Part shown: positions 21,847 through 31,975 of the stretch, piece by piece | Layout of the letters: each line of letters begins with the position of its first letter | Position numbering within the stretch: position 1 is the stretch's first letter | NCBI GenBank assembly: GCA_030522415.1 | Contig: CM060108.1 | Span: 36,080,756-36,144,755, forward strand | Direction of reading: 5' to 3' | DNA length: 64,000 nucleotides | DNA from: Channallabes apus | Taxonomy: Eukaryota > Chordata > Actinopteri > Siluriformes > Clariidae | Notes under the pieces: model-generated | Database searches by the model: none | What the model was told of the DNA's origin: nothing | The model's input: only the letters and a program-made list of their open reading frames with translations | Position numbers and translations under genes: made by a program

Positions 21847-22216
21847 TGTCAGGAACTAACCGGGGATGACCAGAAAGGCGATAGCTTTAGCAGTTAGCCC
21901 TGTAGCGTGAATGGTAAACCCAAACGCGGATGGACACGAGCGGGCAGGATAATCACGCGATTTACTATAAGGACTCTCACAGTGAATGAGCAAAGGAAAG
22001 ACACAATCTAACCCTAGTCCTATAAACACACACTCAGTCTGAAAGTGAAGCCAAGAAAGTGAGTACTCACATAAACGGGAACGATTCCGAAAAAGCCTGG
22101 GCATAACTCAATGACAGAGCGACGTGCGGCGCCATCTTGTTTCCTTTTATGCTTTCAGGTTTGCGACCGTCTTACTTCCGGGTCCTAATGCCGGTCGCGG
22201 CTTAGTGCGCATGACA
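21847..22216 (-). repeat. 5' LTR of gypsy element 1
   Basis: This LTR contains a TATA-like ATAAAAGG (minus strand, 22150-22143). It lies about 30 nt before 22120, the presumed RNA start and first base of the 11-nt self-primer. The LTR ends in GACA next to gag. Confidence 0.92.
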
Positions 22217-22712
22217 GTTTCCCTGCTAAATGCCTATTGCTTTTGCTTTATTGAAGGTGTTTGATTGTAATAATTTTGGAAAAAACTGTAAAATAAAAAC
22301 GTTTTGCTGCTACACGTCTAGTGCTGTTTTAATGAATGTGTTAAATCGTATACATTTTGGGAAAAATCTGTAAAATAATGGTGTTTCACAGCTAAACATA
22401 TAGGGCTGTTGCTTTATTGAAGGTCTTCAATCATATAAATTTAGCAAAAATCTGTAAAATAATGGTGTTTCACTGCTAAACTTCTACTGCTGATCGTTTA
22501 ATGAAGGTGTTTAATCGTATAAATGTAGGAAAAATCTGTAAAATAATGGTGTTTCTCTGTAAAAGATAAAATAATTTCTGTAAATTTAAGGTTTTTGGGC
22601 ATAATATGAACTAGAGTATTTTACCTTAATTTTACGGTTTTTGTTTGGCAGCCATTGCTGCCAGTCATTTGACTGTTTTTTTACGCTTTTTTTTTTTTTT
22701 TTTTTTTTACAG
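22217..22712. repeat. 84-bp tandem repeats and right end of a TIR-type element
   Basis: From 22225 about four monomers of 83-84 bp repeat, each containing AAAATCTGTAAAATAA and a GCTAAA start. The array ends near 22560 and is followed by about 150 bp ending in a T-run and TTTACAGTG. That resembles the termini of the DNA element at 3632-5196. The opposite terminus is not found, perhaps lost at the (TA)n. Gypsy element 1 was inserted into this array. Confidence 0.6.
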
Positions 22713-23179
22713 TGTATGTATCAATTAGACAGGATAGGGTAAATGGTAGTGGAGGGGTGTGTGTTACTTTTGTGAAACAAGGAGTGCCACACAGAGTGGT
22801 AGGTTTAGGGAGTGAATATGAGTATGTAGCAGTGGAAGTATGGGGTGTGGGGAAGAAATTTGTAATCATAAATTTTTATAATCCATGTAGAAGACTGCAA
22901 ATGAATCAGCTTGAGGAAATAAAGGGACAAGGTAGTAATAATGTTATATGGTGTGGGGACTTCAATGCACATAATACATTGTGGGGAAGTGAAAAAGTGG
23001 ATATAAATGGGCAAGTAATAGAAGAGTTATTAGAGGAAAAAAATTTAGTATGTTTAAACGATGGAACTAAAACAAGAATAGAGGTTAGTATTAGAAGGGA
23101 GTCTGCTTTAGATCTTACATTGGTGTCTAACAGTGTGGCAGCAATGTGTAATTGGAAGGTGTATAAGGAAGGAACAGTA
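22713..23179 (+). pseudogene. I-type LINE, endonuclease N-part
   Basis: The open stretch encodes an apurinic-type endonuclease piece: GSGGVCVTF, then VIINFYNPC and the catalytic WCGDFNAHNTLWGS, then ALDLTLVS. It is interrupted at 23180 by the L2 element and resumes at 28273. The start of the LINE is missing. Bases 23170-23179 are one copy of the L2 target duplication. Confidence 0.85.
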
Positions 23180-23971
23180 TTCAATTCAATTCAATTCAAT
23201 TTTATTTATATAGCGCTTTTAACAATGGTCATTGTCTCAAAGCAGCTTCACAAAAATTTAAGAAATTTAACAACAAAAAAAAAAAACAAAAAAAAAAAAA
23301 CATTTTATATATATATATATAGAATAATTATATATAAAGTAATAAATAAATAAATAAAATTATAATAGAAAATAAATAAATAAAAACAAATAATAATAAT
23401 AATTATAGAAAAGAAAATAATTGGAAGTGTGGATGTGTGAGAAAAATGTGCAGATAATAATGAGATGAATGAATGAAATGTCTCTGATGAGCAAGCCAAG
23501 GGTGACGGCGACGGTGGCAAGGAAAAACTCCCTGAGATGGCATTAGGAAGAAACCTTGAGAGGAACCAGACTCAACAGGGAACCCATCCTCATTTGGGCG
23601 ATAACAGATAGAAATGATATAACATCTTGTGTGTTGTGCAGGTGAAAATTCAATATGACAGAAATTATTTAAATTGTCATGAAGACCAGTTCAGCATAGG
23701 GACGAGTCAGTAGGTGCAGAGGGCAGATGAGGTCTGGATCACTGGAAGCACAGGAGCAGCATGTGTAGCTCCAACCATCATAAAGCTGAATCCAGTTGGA
23801 GCTGGTCCTTCTCTGGATGCCTCAGGAACCTCGCAGGGTCGGCCTTTGTCTACTGAAGCTGGCAAAATCTCCCGATGCCTCGGGATGGGTAGAGAAATAC
23901 AGAACAGATGGGGAGAATTAGCGTAGTTGCCATTCGGTATAGGTGTACTGGAGTATGAGTACTGGGATGAG

Positions 23972-26900
23972 TTATGTGTATGCCAGATTAAAAAGATGCG
24001 TCTTGAGTCTACTTTTGAAATGAGAAACCGTGTCTGCTCCCCGAACACTGTCTGGAAGGCTATTCCAAAGCTTTGGAGCTAAATATGAAAAAGCCCTACC
24101 CCCTTTTGTAGATTTTGAAATTCTGGGAACTACCAGAAGTCCGGAGTTTTGTGATCTTAAGGCGCGTGGTGGATTGTAGCGTATCAGAAGACTGGTTAGG
24201 TATGTGGGAGCTAAACCATTTAAGGCCTTGTATGTAAGTAATACTATTTTGTAATTTATTCTAAACTGAACAGGTAGCCAGTGCAGGGATGATAATATTG
24301 GGGTTATATGATCATATTTTCTGGATCTAGTGAGAACCCTGGCAGCTGCATTTTGGATTAACTGAAGCTTGTTTATTGAGGATGCAGGACAACCACCTAG
24401 TAATGCATTACAATAGTCCAGTCTGGAGGTCATGAATGCATGAACTAGTTTTTCTGCATCAGATACGGATAAGATGTTCCTAAGTTTAGCAATATTTCGA
24501 AGATGGAAAAAGGCTGTTTTTGTGATATTTGAAATGTGATTTTCAAAAGACAAGTTACTGTCTAATATTACTCCCAGATCTTTTACTGCTGAGCTGGTAA
24601 TAACAGTACATCCTTCTAAGCGCAAGCTGAATTGTGAAAGCTGTTGTGTGCTGGTTTTTGGGCCAATAAGTAATATCTCTGTCTTATCTGAATTTAGTAA
24701 AAGAAAGTTATTGGTCATCCAATCTTTTATGTCCTGGACACACTCAGTTAATCTAGACAACTTAGGTATTTCGTCTGGTTTAGTTGAGATATATAATTGG
24801 GTATCATCAGCATAACAATGGAAACTAATCCCATGTCTTCTAATGATGTTACCCAAGGGAAGCATGTATATTGAGAACAACAGAGGTCCTAAAACTGACC
24901 CTTGTGGGACCCCATATTTCACTGGCATTATACCAGACGGTTCTCCATTTAGATCTACAAAATGGTAGCGATCAGACAGGTAAGATCTAAACCATTTTAG
25001 TGCCTGTCCCTGAATGCCTATATAATTTTGTAAGCGATCTATGAGAATATTATGATCTATAGTGTCGAATGCAGCACTAAGATCGAGCAGGACTAGCAAT
25101 GAGATGCAGCCTTGGTCTGAAGCTAAAAACAAGTCATTTGTAATCTTAACTAGTGCAGTTTCTGTGCTATGATGGGGCCTGAAACCTGACTGAAATTCTT
25201 CAAGGATGTTGTTATCCTGCAAGAATGTGCAAATTTGAGCTGATACTACTTTTTCTAGTATTTTTGATATGAACGGGAGGTTTGAGATCGGTCTGTAATT
25301 TTTTATTTCATTCGCGTCCAAATTAGATTTTTTAAGAAGCGGCTTAATAACTGCTAACTTGAAAGGTTTAGGGACGTGACCTAGATGTAATGAAGAATTA
25401 ATAATGTTTAGGAGTGGCTCTCCAACCGTAAGCATCACTTCTTTTAAAAATCTGGTTGGGATTGGGTCTAACAGGCACGTTGTTGATTTAGCCGAGGTGA
25501 TGAGTTTATACAGCTCTTCCTGTCCTATACCTGTAAAGCAGTGAAAATCTAAATGTGAAGCTATAGGCTGAACTGGATCGTGAGATACTATTAGAGGTTG
25601 AACCTCCATTATTTTCTTCCTGATATTATTGATTTTTTCATTAAAGAAGTCCATAAAGTCTTCACTTCTAAACTGTGATGGGATACTCTCTGCGGGCATC
25701 TTAGGTTTTGTTAAGCGAGCCACTGTACTAAATAAGAACCTGGGATTGTTTTGGTTTCTTGCTATCAGTTGGCTAAGATGCTCGGTCCTAGCAGTTTTTA
25801 GAGCCTGTCTATAGCTGCACATACTGTCTTTATACGCAATTCGAAAAACTTCTAATTTAGTTTTCCTCCATTTTCGCTCGAGGTTACGGGTTGCTCTCTT
25901 TAGGGCGCGAGTATGACTGTTGTACCACGGTGCCAATGTTTTATCTCTGACTTTTTTTAATCTGATGGGAGCAACAGTGTCTAATGTACTGGTAAAAATA
26001 GTGCCCATGCTGCTAGTCACTTCATCTAGATCATCTGCATTTAGGGGTCTAATAAGAAATTGGGACAGATCCGGCAGATTACTTGTGAATCTGTCTTTAG
26101 TGGTGGGATTCATATTTCTAACAGATTGATAGCGTGGGGAGACACAGCTAATCTGTTCTACGGGTAGAGTATATGTCAGGAGGTGATGATCTGTGATATC
26201 ATCACTTTGAGGTATGATCTCTATATTAGAGACATCTATACCATGGGATATAATTAAATCTAGCGTATGATTAAAGCGGTGAGTTGCTCCAATTATATTT
26301 TGCTTAACCCCAAAGGAATTTAGTAAATCCATAAATGTGAGTGCTAAAGCGTCGTTAGCATCATCTACATGAATGTTAAAGTCTCCTACTATCAATACTT
26401 TGTCAGAGTTAACCAATAGGTCTGATAGCAGATGTCCAAATTCTTTAAGAAAATCGCCATATGGCCCCGGTGGTCTGTACACGGTGGCCAAGTTAAAATA
26501 TAGCAAGGGTTTATTACGTATTTCATTTAGTGCAACATTAATGATAAGCACTTCAAATGAATTAAACCTGGGCCTTATTTTCTGGGTAACAGTGAGTACA
26601 TCATTGTAGATAGTGGCGACACCACCGCCGCGACCAATTAGACGGGGCTCGTGCTTATAGAAATATCCTGACGGAGTAGACTCATTCAGACCAAAATATT
26701 CATTTGGTTTAAGCCAGGTTTCAGTGAGACAGAGTGCGTCAAGGAAATAATCTGAGATAATTTCATTAACAATAAGTGCTTTAGGCGCAAGGGATCTAAT
26801 GTTGAGTAGTCCAAACTTTAGAGGTGGATTTTGACTACTTATTTTGCCTTTTTCTGGTTTTATGGTTATCAGATTGTTTCGGGCAAATTTAACAAATTTA

Positions 26901-27028
26901 TTCTTTTTTCTCAGTATTCGGGGAACAGACACAGTTTCTATAGGACAAGCTATGTGTGTGCGTCTATCACTACGGTGAGTTGTGATGTGGCTAATATGTT
27001 TGGAATCTACAGTATGACCTACCGCCAG
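23972..27028 (-). CDS. L2 LINE ORF2: endonuclease and reverse transcriptase
   Basis: The frame is open from the codon right after the ORF1 stop (27028) to 23972, about 1018 codons. The endonuclease has [28 protein letters not shown] and [10 protein letters not shown]. The RT has [15 protein letters not shown] (motif A), [14 protein letters not shown] (B) and [12 protein letters not shown] (C), with a conserved C-terminal region. It nicks target DNA and primes reverse transcription there. No in-frame ATG occurs before roughly residue 235 of the open stretch, well past the main endonuclease motifs. Translation must therefore use readthrough, reinitiation or a non-AUG start. A GTG at 26932 is one possible start. 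Confidence 0.92.
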   Translation of the reverse strand: MAVGHTVDSKHISHITTHRSDRRTHIACPIETVSVPRILRKKNKFVKFARNNLITIKPEKGKISSQNPPLKFGLLNIRSLAPKALIVNEIISDYFLDALCLTETWLKPNEYFGLNESTPSGYFYKHEPRLIGRGGGVATIYNDVLTVTQKIRPRFNSFEVLIINVALNEIRNKPLLYFNLATVYRPPGPYGDFLKEFGHLLSDLLVNSDKVLIVGDFNIHVDDANDALALTFMDLLNSFGVKQNIIGATHRFNHTLDLIISHGIDVSNIEIIPQSDDITDHHLLTYTLPVEQISCVSPRYQSVRNMNPTTKDRFTSNLPDLSQFLIRPLNADDLDEVTSSMGTIFTSTLDTVAPIRLKKVRDKTLAPWYNSHTRALKRATRNLERKWRKTKLEVFRIAYKDSMCSYRQALKTARTEHLSQLIARNQNNPRFLFSTVARLTKPKMPAESIPSQFRSEDFMDFFNEKINNIRKKIMEVQPLIVSHDPVQPIASHLDFHCFTGIGQEELYKLITSAKSTTCLLDPIPTRFLKEVMLTVGEPLLNIINSSLHLGHVPKPFKLAVIKPLLKKSNLDANEIKNYRPISNLPFISKILEKVVSAQICTFLQDNNILEEFQSGFRPHHSTETALVKITNDLFLASDQGCISLLVLLDLSAAFDTIDHNILIDRLQNYIGIQGQALKWFRSYLSDRYHFVDLNGEPSGIMPVKYGVPQGSVLGPLLFSIYMLPLGNIIRRHGISFHCYADDTQLYISTKPDEIPKLSRLTECVQDIKDWMTNNFLLLNSDKTEILLIGPKTSTQQLSQFSLRLEGCTVITSSAVKDLGVILDSNLSFENHISNITKTAFFHLRNIAKLRNILSVSDAEKLVHAFMTSRLDYCNALLGGCPASSINKLQLIQNAAARVLTRSRKYDHITPILSSLHWLPVQFRINYKIVLLTYKALNGLAPTYLTSLLIRYNPPRALRSQNSGLLVVPRISKSTKGGRAFSYLAPKLWNSLPDSVRGADTVSHFKSRLKTHLFNLAYT

Positions 27029-27946
27029 TCAGATGGTTCGTAGTGTTCTGGAGATGTTGTCAGAGAGGACCGCTGCTCCAGCTCTGCTAGGGTGTAGGCC
27101 ATCGGTGTGATAGAGCCTAGGACGCTCCCAGAAAACATTCCAGTTATCAACAAAGCGTAATTTCTGTTGTTGACACCAAGATTGTAACCATTCATTAAAA
27201 GCAAATAATCTACTGAACTTCTCGATTCCTCGCTGAAATGTGGGAAGCGGTCCAGATACGATGATCATTGTCGTGGGTGATGTGCTGCGGACCTTCTCGA
27301 CCAGGCTCCTGAAGTCCTTCTTTAGGATCTCCGTCTGCCTCAGCCTGGTGTCGTTCGTGCCGGCATGAAGAACCACAGCTCCAATGTTCCTCCTCAGGGC
27401 AGCAGGCACCTGTGCAGCAACATCAAGAACACGTGCACCAGGTAAACAGCGTGTGTGCACCTTACCTTTAGCCGTGGTAGCACGCACGTGACGAACGATG
27501 GAGTCTCCGATGACCAGGACGTCGTGTGCCATCTCGCGGAGAGGAGCGAAGCGGTTTTGGGTCGAGATGTCGAAGACGGGTGGTGGTGGTGGAGAGGTCC
27601 TCGCCCGGGGCTTGGCGTGCTTCTTCCGCTGCTGCTGTATCCAGGGTCCGTGATGTCCCGGCGCCGGGGTGTAGGAACACTGGGCGGGATGCGTCCTTGG
27701 TGTGTTGGACCTGGGCAGAGAAACACGCGGGGTTGAGGTTGTAGGAGAATTCTCATGCCGAGAATTTACCTGGGACAGGTGAGTGTCGGTCTGCGTCGAT
27801 TCCAACGTGGCTTTCCGCTGCTGTAACCGGGCCAGCTTCACCTGTAGCTCACGGATCAGCTTCTCCACGGCCTCCAGCTCCAAATCCACCGAGTGCAGCT
27901 CCAATGTCTCCTCACCTGCACTCAGAGGCAGAATCACAACCGACAT
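27029..27946 (-). CDS. L2 LINE ORF1: coiled coil plus SGNH esterase
   Basis: The ATG at 27946 gives 305 aa. The N-terminal part has a leucine-rich coiled coil (VEKLIRELQVKLARLQQRK). A proline-rich linker follows, then an SGNH/GDSL-type hydrolase domain with VIGDSIVRH, a GTND block (LHAGTNDTRL) and DGLHPSRAG supplying the last catalytic pair. Such esterase ORF1 proteins are known in CR1/L2 LINEs and are thought to bind RNA or membranes. It ends in TGA followed by C, in the same frame as ORF2. Confidence 0.9.
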   Translation of the reverse strand: MSVVILPLSAGEETLELHSVDLELEAVEKLIRELQVKLARLQQRKATLESTQTDTHLSQVNSRHENSPTTSTPRVSLPRSNTPRTHPAQCSYTPAPGHHGPWIQQQRKKHAKPRARTSPPPPPVFDISTQNRFAPLREMAHDVLVIGDSIVRHVRATTAKGKVHTRCLPGARVLDVAAQVPAALRRNIGAVVLHAGTNDTRLRQTEILKKDFRSLVEKVRSTSPTTMIIVSGPLPTFQRGIEKFSRLFAFNEWLQSWCQQQKLRFVDNWNVFWERPRLYHTDGLHPSRAGAAVLSDNISRTLRTI

Positions 27947-28250
27947 GGTGTCTAAACACGGAAAATAATCGGTGTGAGGAAGCGAAAACAAACTTTAGAA
28001 ACAAACAAACAAACGTGATAGCCGGGCTAGCGATGCTAACGCTAATTAGCGATGCTAATGCCGGCTAAAAGCGGTGTGCTGCAAAACAATTAAAACTTAA
28101 CGATATAACACGCGTTTCGAGTAAATATATTATAAGATACTTATCCGTTTTATGTACACTCTTCGTAAGGGGACGAAAAAGTTTAAAAGTTGGTCAGTAT
28201 GGTGGAGCTCGGAAAAAAAGCAGCTTCTCAGTGTCCTCGTACGGAGGAAG

Positions 28251-28258
28251 TGACGTCA
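28251..28258. promoter_or_regulatory. CRE-type motif at the 5' end of L2
   Basis: TGACGTCA lies about five bases inside the L2 5' end and is followed by an ETS-like CTTCC context. An internal promoter that starts upstream of itself would be needed for a full-length copy; this is a candidate component. Confidence 0.4.
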
Positions 28259-28272
28259 GAGTAGGAACAGTA

Positions 28273-29652
28273 GGAAGTGATCACTATCCAGTTTTGTGTA
28301 AAATCTATATAAATGTACCACAAGTTATTGAAGGAAGAGGAGGAAGATGGGTATTTGAAAAAGCTGACTGTGATAAATTTCAGAAAGAAAGTGACTAATA
28401 TTTAATTAAACATGATGACAATATAGAAATGCTTGAAAATAAAGTAAGACATAGCATAATAACAGCAGTGCTAGAAGCTGTCCCAAAAAGTCAGGGTAAA
28501 ATAAAAAGAAAGGAAGTACCATGGTGGAATGATGAATGTAAAAAAGCAGTTCAAAACAGAAATAAAGCGTTTAAAGTAATGAAAAGATCACATAATTTCA
28601 TGCATATGATACAGTATAAATGTCCACAAGCAATAGTAAGGAAAACGGTAAGACAAGCAAAAAGATTATGTTGGAGGAATAACTGCAGTTCAATTGGGGA
28701 CACTACCCAAATAGGAGAAGTGTGGACAATGATTATAAAGATGGGTGGAGAAAGGAGAGATTGGAGCTACCCGGTGTTGAACAATGGGAATGAGGTTGCA
28801 GTTACAGTACAAATAAGAAAAGGCTGAAATGCTGGTAAATACATTTGCCCAAGTTCACAGCTCAAATAATTTATCTGAATAAGGTAAGAGGGGTAGAGAG
28901 AAAACCAGTACTGATAATCTGGAGGCACTGAAAGTAATGGAAAGTGATGAAGGTGAACATAATCTACCATTTAGTATGGAAGAATTAAACAAAGCACTGG
29001 CAAAAACTGGGAAGACTGCACCAGGGAAAGATGAAGTTTGTTCTATAATGATAAAGCATCAGAGTGAAGAGGGGAAGAAGTTACTGATACTATACAATAA
29101 AGTATGGGAAGAAGGTAAATTGCCAAAAAGTTGGAAAGAAGCCATTATCATACCAGTAAGAAAACCTGGGTAAGAGTCTAGTAAGCCATCAAACTATAGA
29201 CCCATTGCCCTGACCTCTCATATCTGGAAAACTAATGGAAAGAATGATAAATGAGAGATTAATGTATATTATGGAAAAACAAGGTATGATGACTGAATAT
29301 CAAAGCGGATTTAGGAGAGGGAGGGGTACTATGGATGCAGTGTTATGCTTGGAAGATGAGATAAGGAAAGCTCAAATAAATAAAGGGACAGTTGTAGCTG
29401 TATTTTTTGATGTAGAAAAAGCATATGACATGCTACAGTATGGAGAGAGGGGTTGATGATTAAGGTACATAAAATGGGAATTAGAGGAAAATTTTTAAAT
29501 GGATAAGGGATTTTCTGAAAGGCAGAACAATTCAGGTTAAGATAGGAAAAGTAATGTCTAGCAAACGTATGGCAGAGAATGGAACCCCCCAGGGGAGTGT
29601 AATAAGTCCCACGTTATTCTCAATTATGATAAATGATATATATGGAAATATA
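28273..29652 (+). pseudogene. I-type LINE, endonuclease end and RT first half
   Basis: The segment resumes with the endonuclease C-terminus (TVGSDHYPVLCK), then a linker (WWNDECKKAVQNRNKAF) and RT blocks: KTAPGKDEV, SWKEAIIIPVRKPG, TEYQSGFRRGRGTMDA, AVFFDVEKAYD and NGTPQGSVISPTLFS. Several frameshifts and stops separate these pieces. At 29653-29660 it is cut by a Tol2-like hAT element. Confidence 0.85.
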
Positions 29653-29660
29653 CAAGTGAA

Positions 29661-31967
29661 CAGAGGTGGAAAGTAACGAATTACATTTACTCGCGTTACT
29701 GTAATTGAGTAGCTTTTTTGTGTATTTCTACTTTTTAAAGTAGTTTTAAAAATCTGTAATTTTACTTTTACTTAAGTACGTTTTGTTTGAAGTATTGTAA
29801 TTCGCTACATTTTAAATCATATTCGCTACTGAGTAAAAAATAAATGAATAAAAATGCTAAAATAATGAAAATGTTATGCTTTGTATAAATGCTCTGTTGC
29901 GCCGCGTGTGTATATCATGTCCTGGTCGCGCGCCGCTCCAGACTCCACTCCAGGTTTTCTGACATCGGCATCACCTGACCTTCCACACGGTGGCTTCCGC
30001 CCTGAGTGACGTCATCGACTAGCGCGACCATGTACAGTAGAACCCGGAGAGAGACGCGGGAAAGATGAAAGAGGTTGTGATTTTGGCGTTTTGATATTTG
30101 GTTGTGTATTCTGGTTTTGACTTTTTGCCTCCAATTGACTTTGATTATTGCTTTGTCCCTTTGGTTTGGTTGGTCTTTGTATATATTTGTAGATAATTTC
30201 ATTGTTTTTGGTTTAGGGAGTCCGGGAAGGTACCTGTATTTTTGTTTCTGGGGTTTTTTTGTTGTTGTTTCTTTTTGCAGGTAATCTAGCTACTAAATAT
30301 AAATACCATTTTGTTTGTTATTTTGGCCTGGGTCCACCCTGAATCTGATCCTCCTCCTGGTGTGTGTGTTTGTATATACAAAACTCATTATTTCATCAGT
30401 TAATGATTGGATCTAGTTCTTTCTGCCATATACCACCATTTCCATACAGTTTAAAATAGAACCCTGAACCATTCTTTTGCTGTCTGGCCCTAGACTGGGA
30501 CGTAACACCATATTTAAGTGACCACTTTATTATGCAAAGGTGTTCCTTCAGTTAAAAACAACTAGTTTGAGATTTATATCTGCTCATCTTTTTTGAACTA
30601 TGCTAGAATGCCTCATCCCACCCCGCTGTGTGTGTTTTTTTTTTTTTATATATTTAACAAAAAAAAAAAAAAAAAAAAAGCAGAGCCAGATCAATATACA
30701 ATCGACACCCACAGCAAACATTTAAAAACAAACAATAATCTGTTAATATAAGAGTGACCATGGAAACACCCAAGGGCAAAACAATTCAGCAAAAGAATCA
30801 CCCCCACTGTTAAAAAAAAATTAAAATAAAAAAGTAACTCGGAAAGGCCTAATATCCACTATTTATGGTGGATTGATGGCTTCGAGTCACACCCCTCTGT
30901 GTAAAATTAAAACTGCTTGGGAGAAGGATTTAAATTTGTCACTATCAGATGATACTTGGAATTCAATTCTTAAACTTATCAACTCAACCTCCTTATGTGC
31001 CCGCCACTCTTTATTACAGTTTAAGGTCGTACACAGGGCTCATTTCTCCAAACTTAAACTCTCCCGTTTCTACCCAGACATTGATCCTTGTTGTAATAAA
31101 TGTAAAAGCGGAGAGGCGTCTCTTATCCATATGTACTGGACATGCCCGAATTTGGAAAAATTCTGGAGGGATGTTTTTAAGACCCTGTCCTTCATATTGA
31201 ATTGCAATCTTGAACCAGACCCTCTGATTGCTCTTTTTGGTGTCACTGGAGAAGAGGGTAAGAGTCTAAGTCCAGCCAAAAAGAGATTGTTATCTTTTGC
31301 GACACTCCTGGCCAGGCGTTCTCTTTTATTCAAGTGGAAGGATGCCACGTCACCCACTCACGCCCAGTGGCTCAGAGATATCATGTCCTGTCTGTCCCTG
31401 GAGAAGATTCACTACTCAATTCATTACTCAGACTTTAAATTTCAACAGGTGTGGGGGCCCTTCCTTCACTTTTTTCATATACATTTATAGTTTGATTCCT
31501 GTCTTATTTAATTACTTGTTTGTTTGTTTTCTTTCCCCTTTTTATTCCTCTTTATTTATTTATTTTTTGCACGTAGAACCAAAAAACTTCCAGCTCCATA
31601 TTCTTTCTTTTTTCTTTTTTGGTTTCTCTCAATGCCTGGCGTTTAGCCTTTCATATCCTTGTAAAACTGGCTTGGAGTCGGGGAGGGACGGGGTGGGTGC
31701 TATAGGGTTTATAAGGGGATTATAAAACCTGTATTAAAATATTACATGTTTACCCTGTTTTATCCCTGTTAAAATCAATAAAAATATTGTTGAAAGAAAA
31801 AAGTAACTCGGTAACTTTTACTCTGAGTAAATTTTTTAATGAGCTACTTTTTACTTTTATTTGAGTAGATTTTTATAAGAGTAACTTTACTTGTACTTAA
31901 GTAAAATTTCACTGAAGTAACAGTACTTGTACTTGAGTACAAAATTTTATTACTCTTTCCACCTCTG
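29661..31967. mobile_element. Tol2/Ac-like hAT element, non-autonomous
   Basis: The termini CAGAGGTGGAAAGTAA at 29661 and CTTTCCACCTCTG ending at 31967 are flanked by perfect 8-bp duplications CAAGTGAA (29653-29660, 31968-31975). Tol2-type elements start with a similar CAGAGGTG. Dense GTACTT/AAGTAC subterminal repeats lie at both ends. No hAT transposase is visible. Segment 30200-30830 is shared with 48790-49320, so both derive from one family. An L1/Tx1-like LINE end is inserted near the right terminus. Confidence 0.85.
30843..31796 (+). mobile_element. L1/Tx1-like LINE 3' end
   Basis: A 5'-truncated LINE sits between 15-bp duplications AAAAAAGTAACTCGG (30828-30842, 31797-31811). An open frame at 30873-31490 encodes the C-terminal region after the RT domain, with a zinc-knuckle-like CCNKCKSGEASLIHMYWTC. 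A similar block ends ORF2 of fish L1/Tx1-type LINEs. The remainder is 3' UTR ending in AATAAAAATATTG. Confidence 0.75.
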
Positions 31968-31975
31968 CAAGTGAA

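Larger units (their letters stand above)
17118..22216 (-). mobile_element. Ty3/gypsy chromovirus-type LTR retrotransposon 1
   Basis: A 5.1-kb element on the minus strand has 370-bp LTRs at 17118-17487 and 21847-22216. They differ at about four sites by my reading, and are flanked by the 5-bp duplication GTTTC (17113-17117, 22217-22221). The order on the minus strand is gag, protease, RT, RNase H, integrase, chromodomain, which places it with Tf1/sushi-like chromoviruses. A purine tract GGGGGGTAC abuts the 3' LTR (17488-17496). The coding region has several frameshifts and stops, so it is not autonomous as read. Confidence 0.95.
23180..28262 (-). mobile_element. Full-length L2-clade LINE, both ORFs open
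   Basis: This 5083-bp element is inserted in the I-type LINE between perfect 10-bp duplications AGGAACAGTA (23170-23179, 28263-28272). On the minus strand it has a 5' UTR of about 316 nt, ORF1 with an esterase domain, ORF2 with endonuclease and RT, a 3' UTR, and a short tandem ATTGA-type tail instead of poly(A). Both frames are uninterrupted except for the single UGA between them. It is a good candidate for a recently active copy. Confidence 0.93.

Noticed and set aside
22681..23014. Minus-strand frames over the I-type LINE endonuclease
   Set aside because: A/T-rich shadows of the plus-strand endonuclease, which carries the catalytic GDFN block.
30102..30284. 60-codon hydrophobic frame in the Tol2-like element that looks like membrane segments
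   Set aside because: T-rich non-coding DNA yields Phe/Leu-rich frames; there is no conservation in the copy at 48.8 kb.
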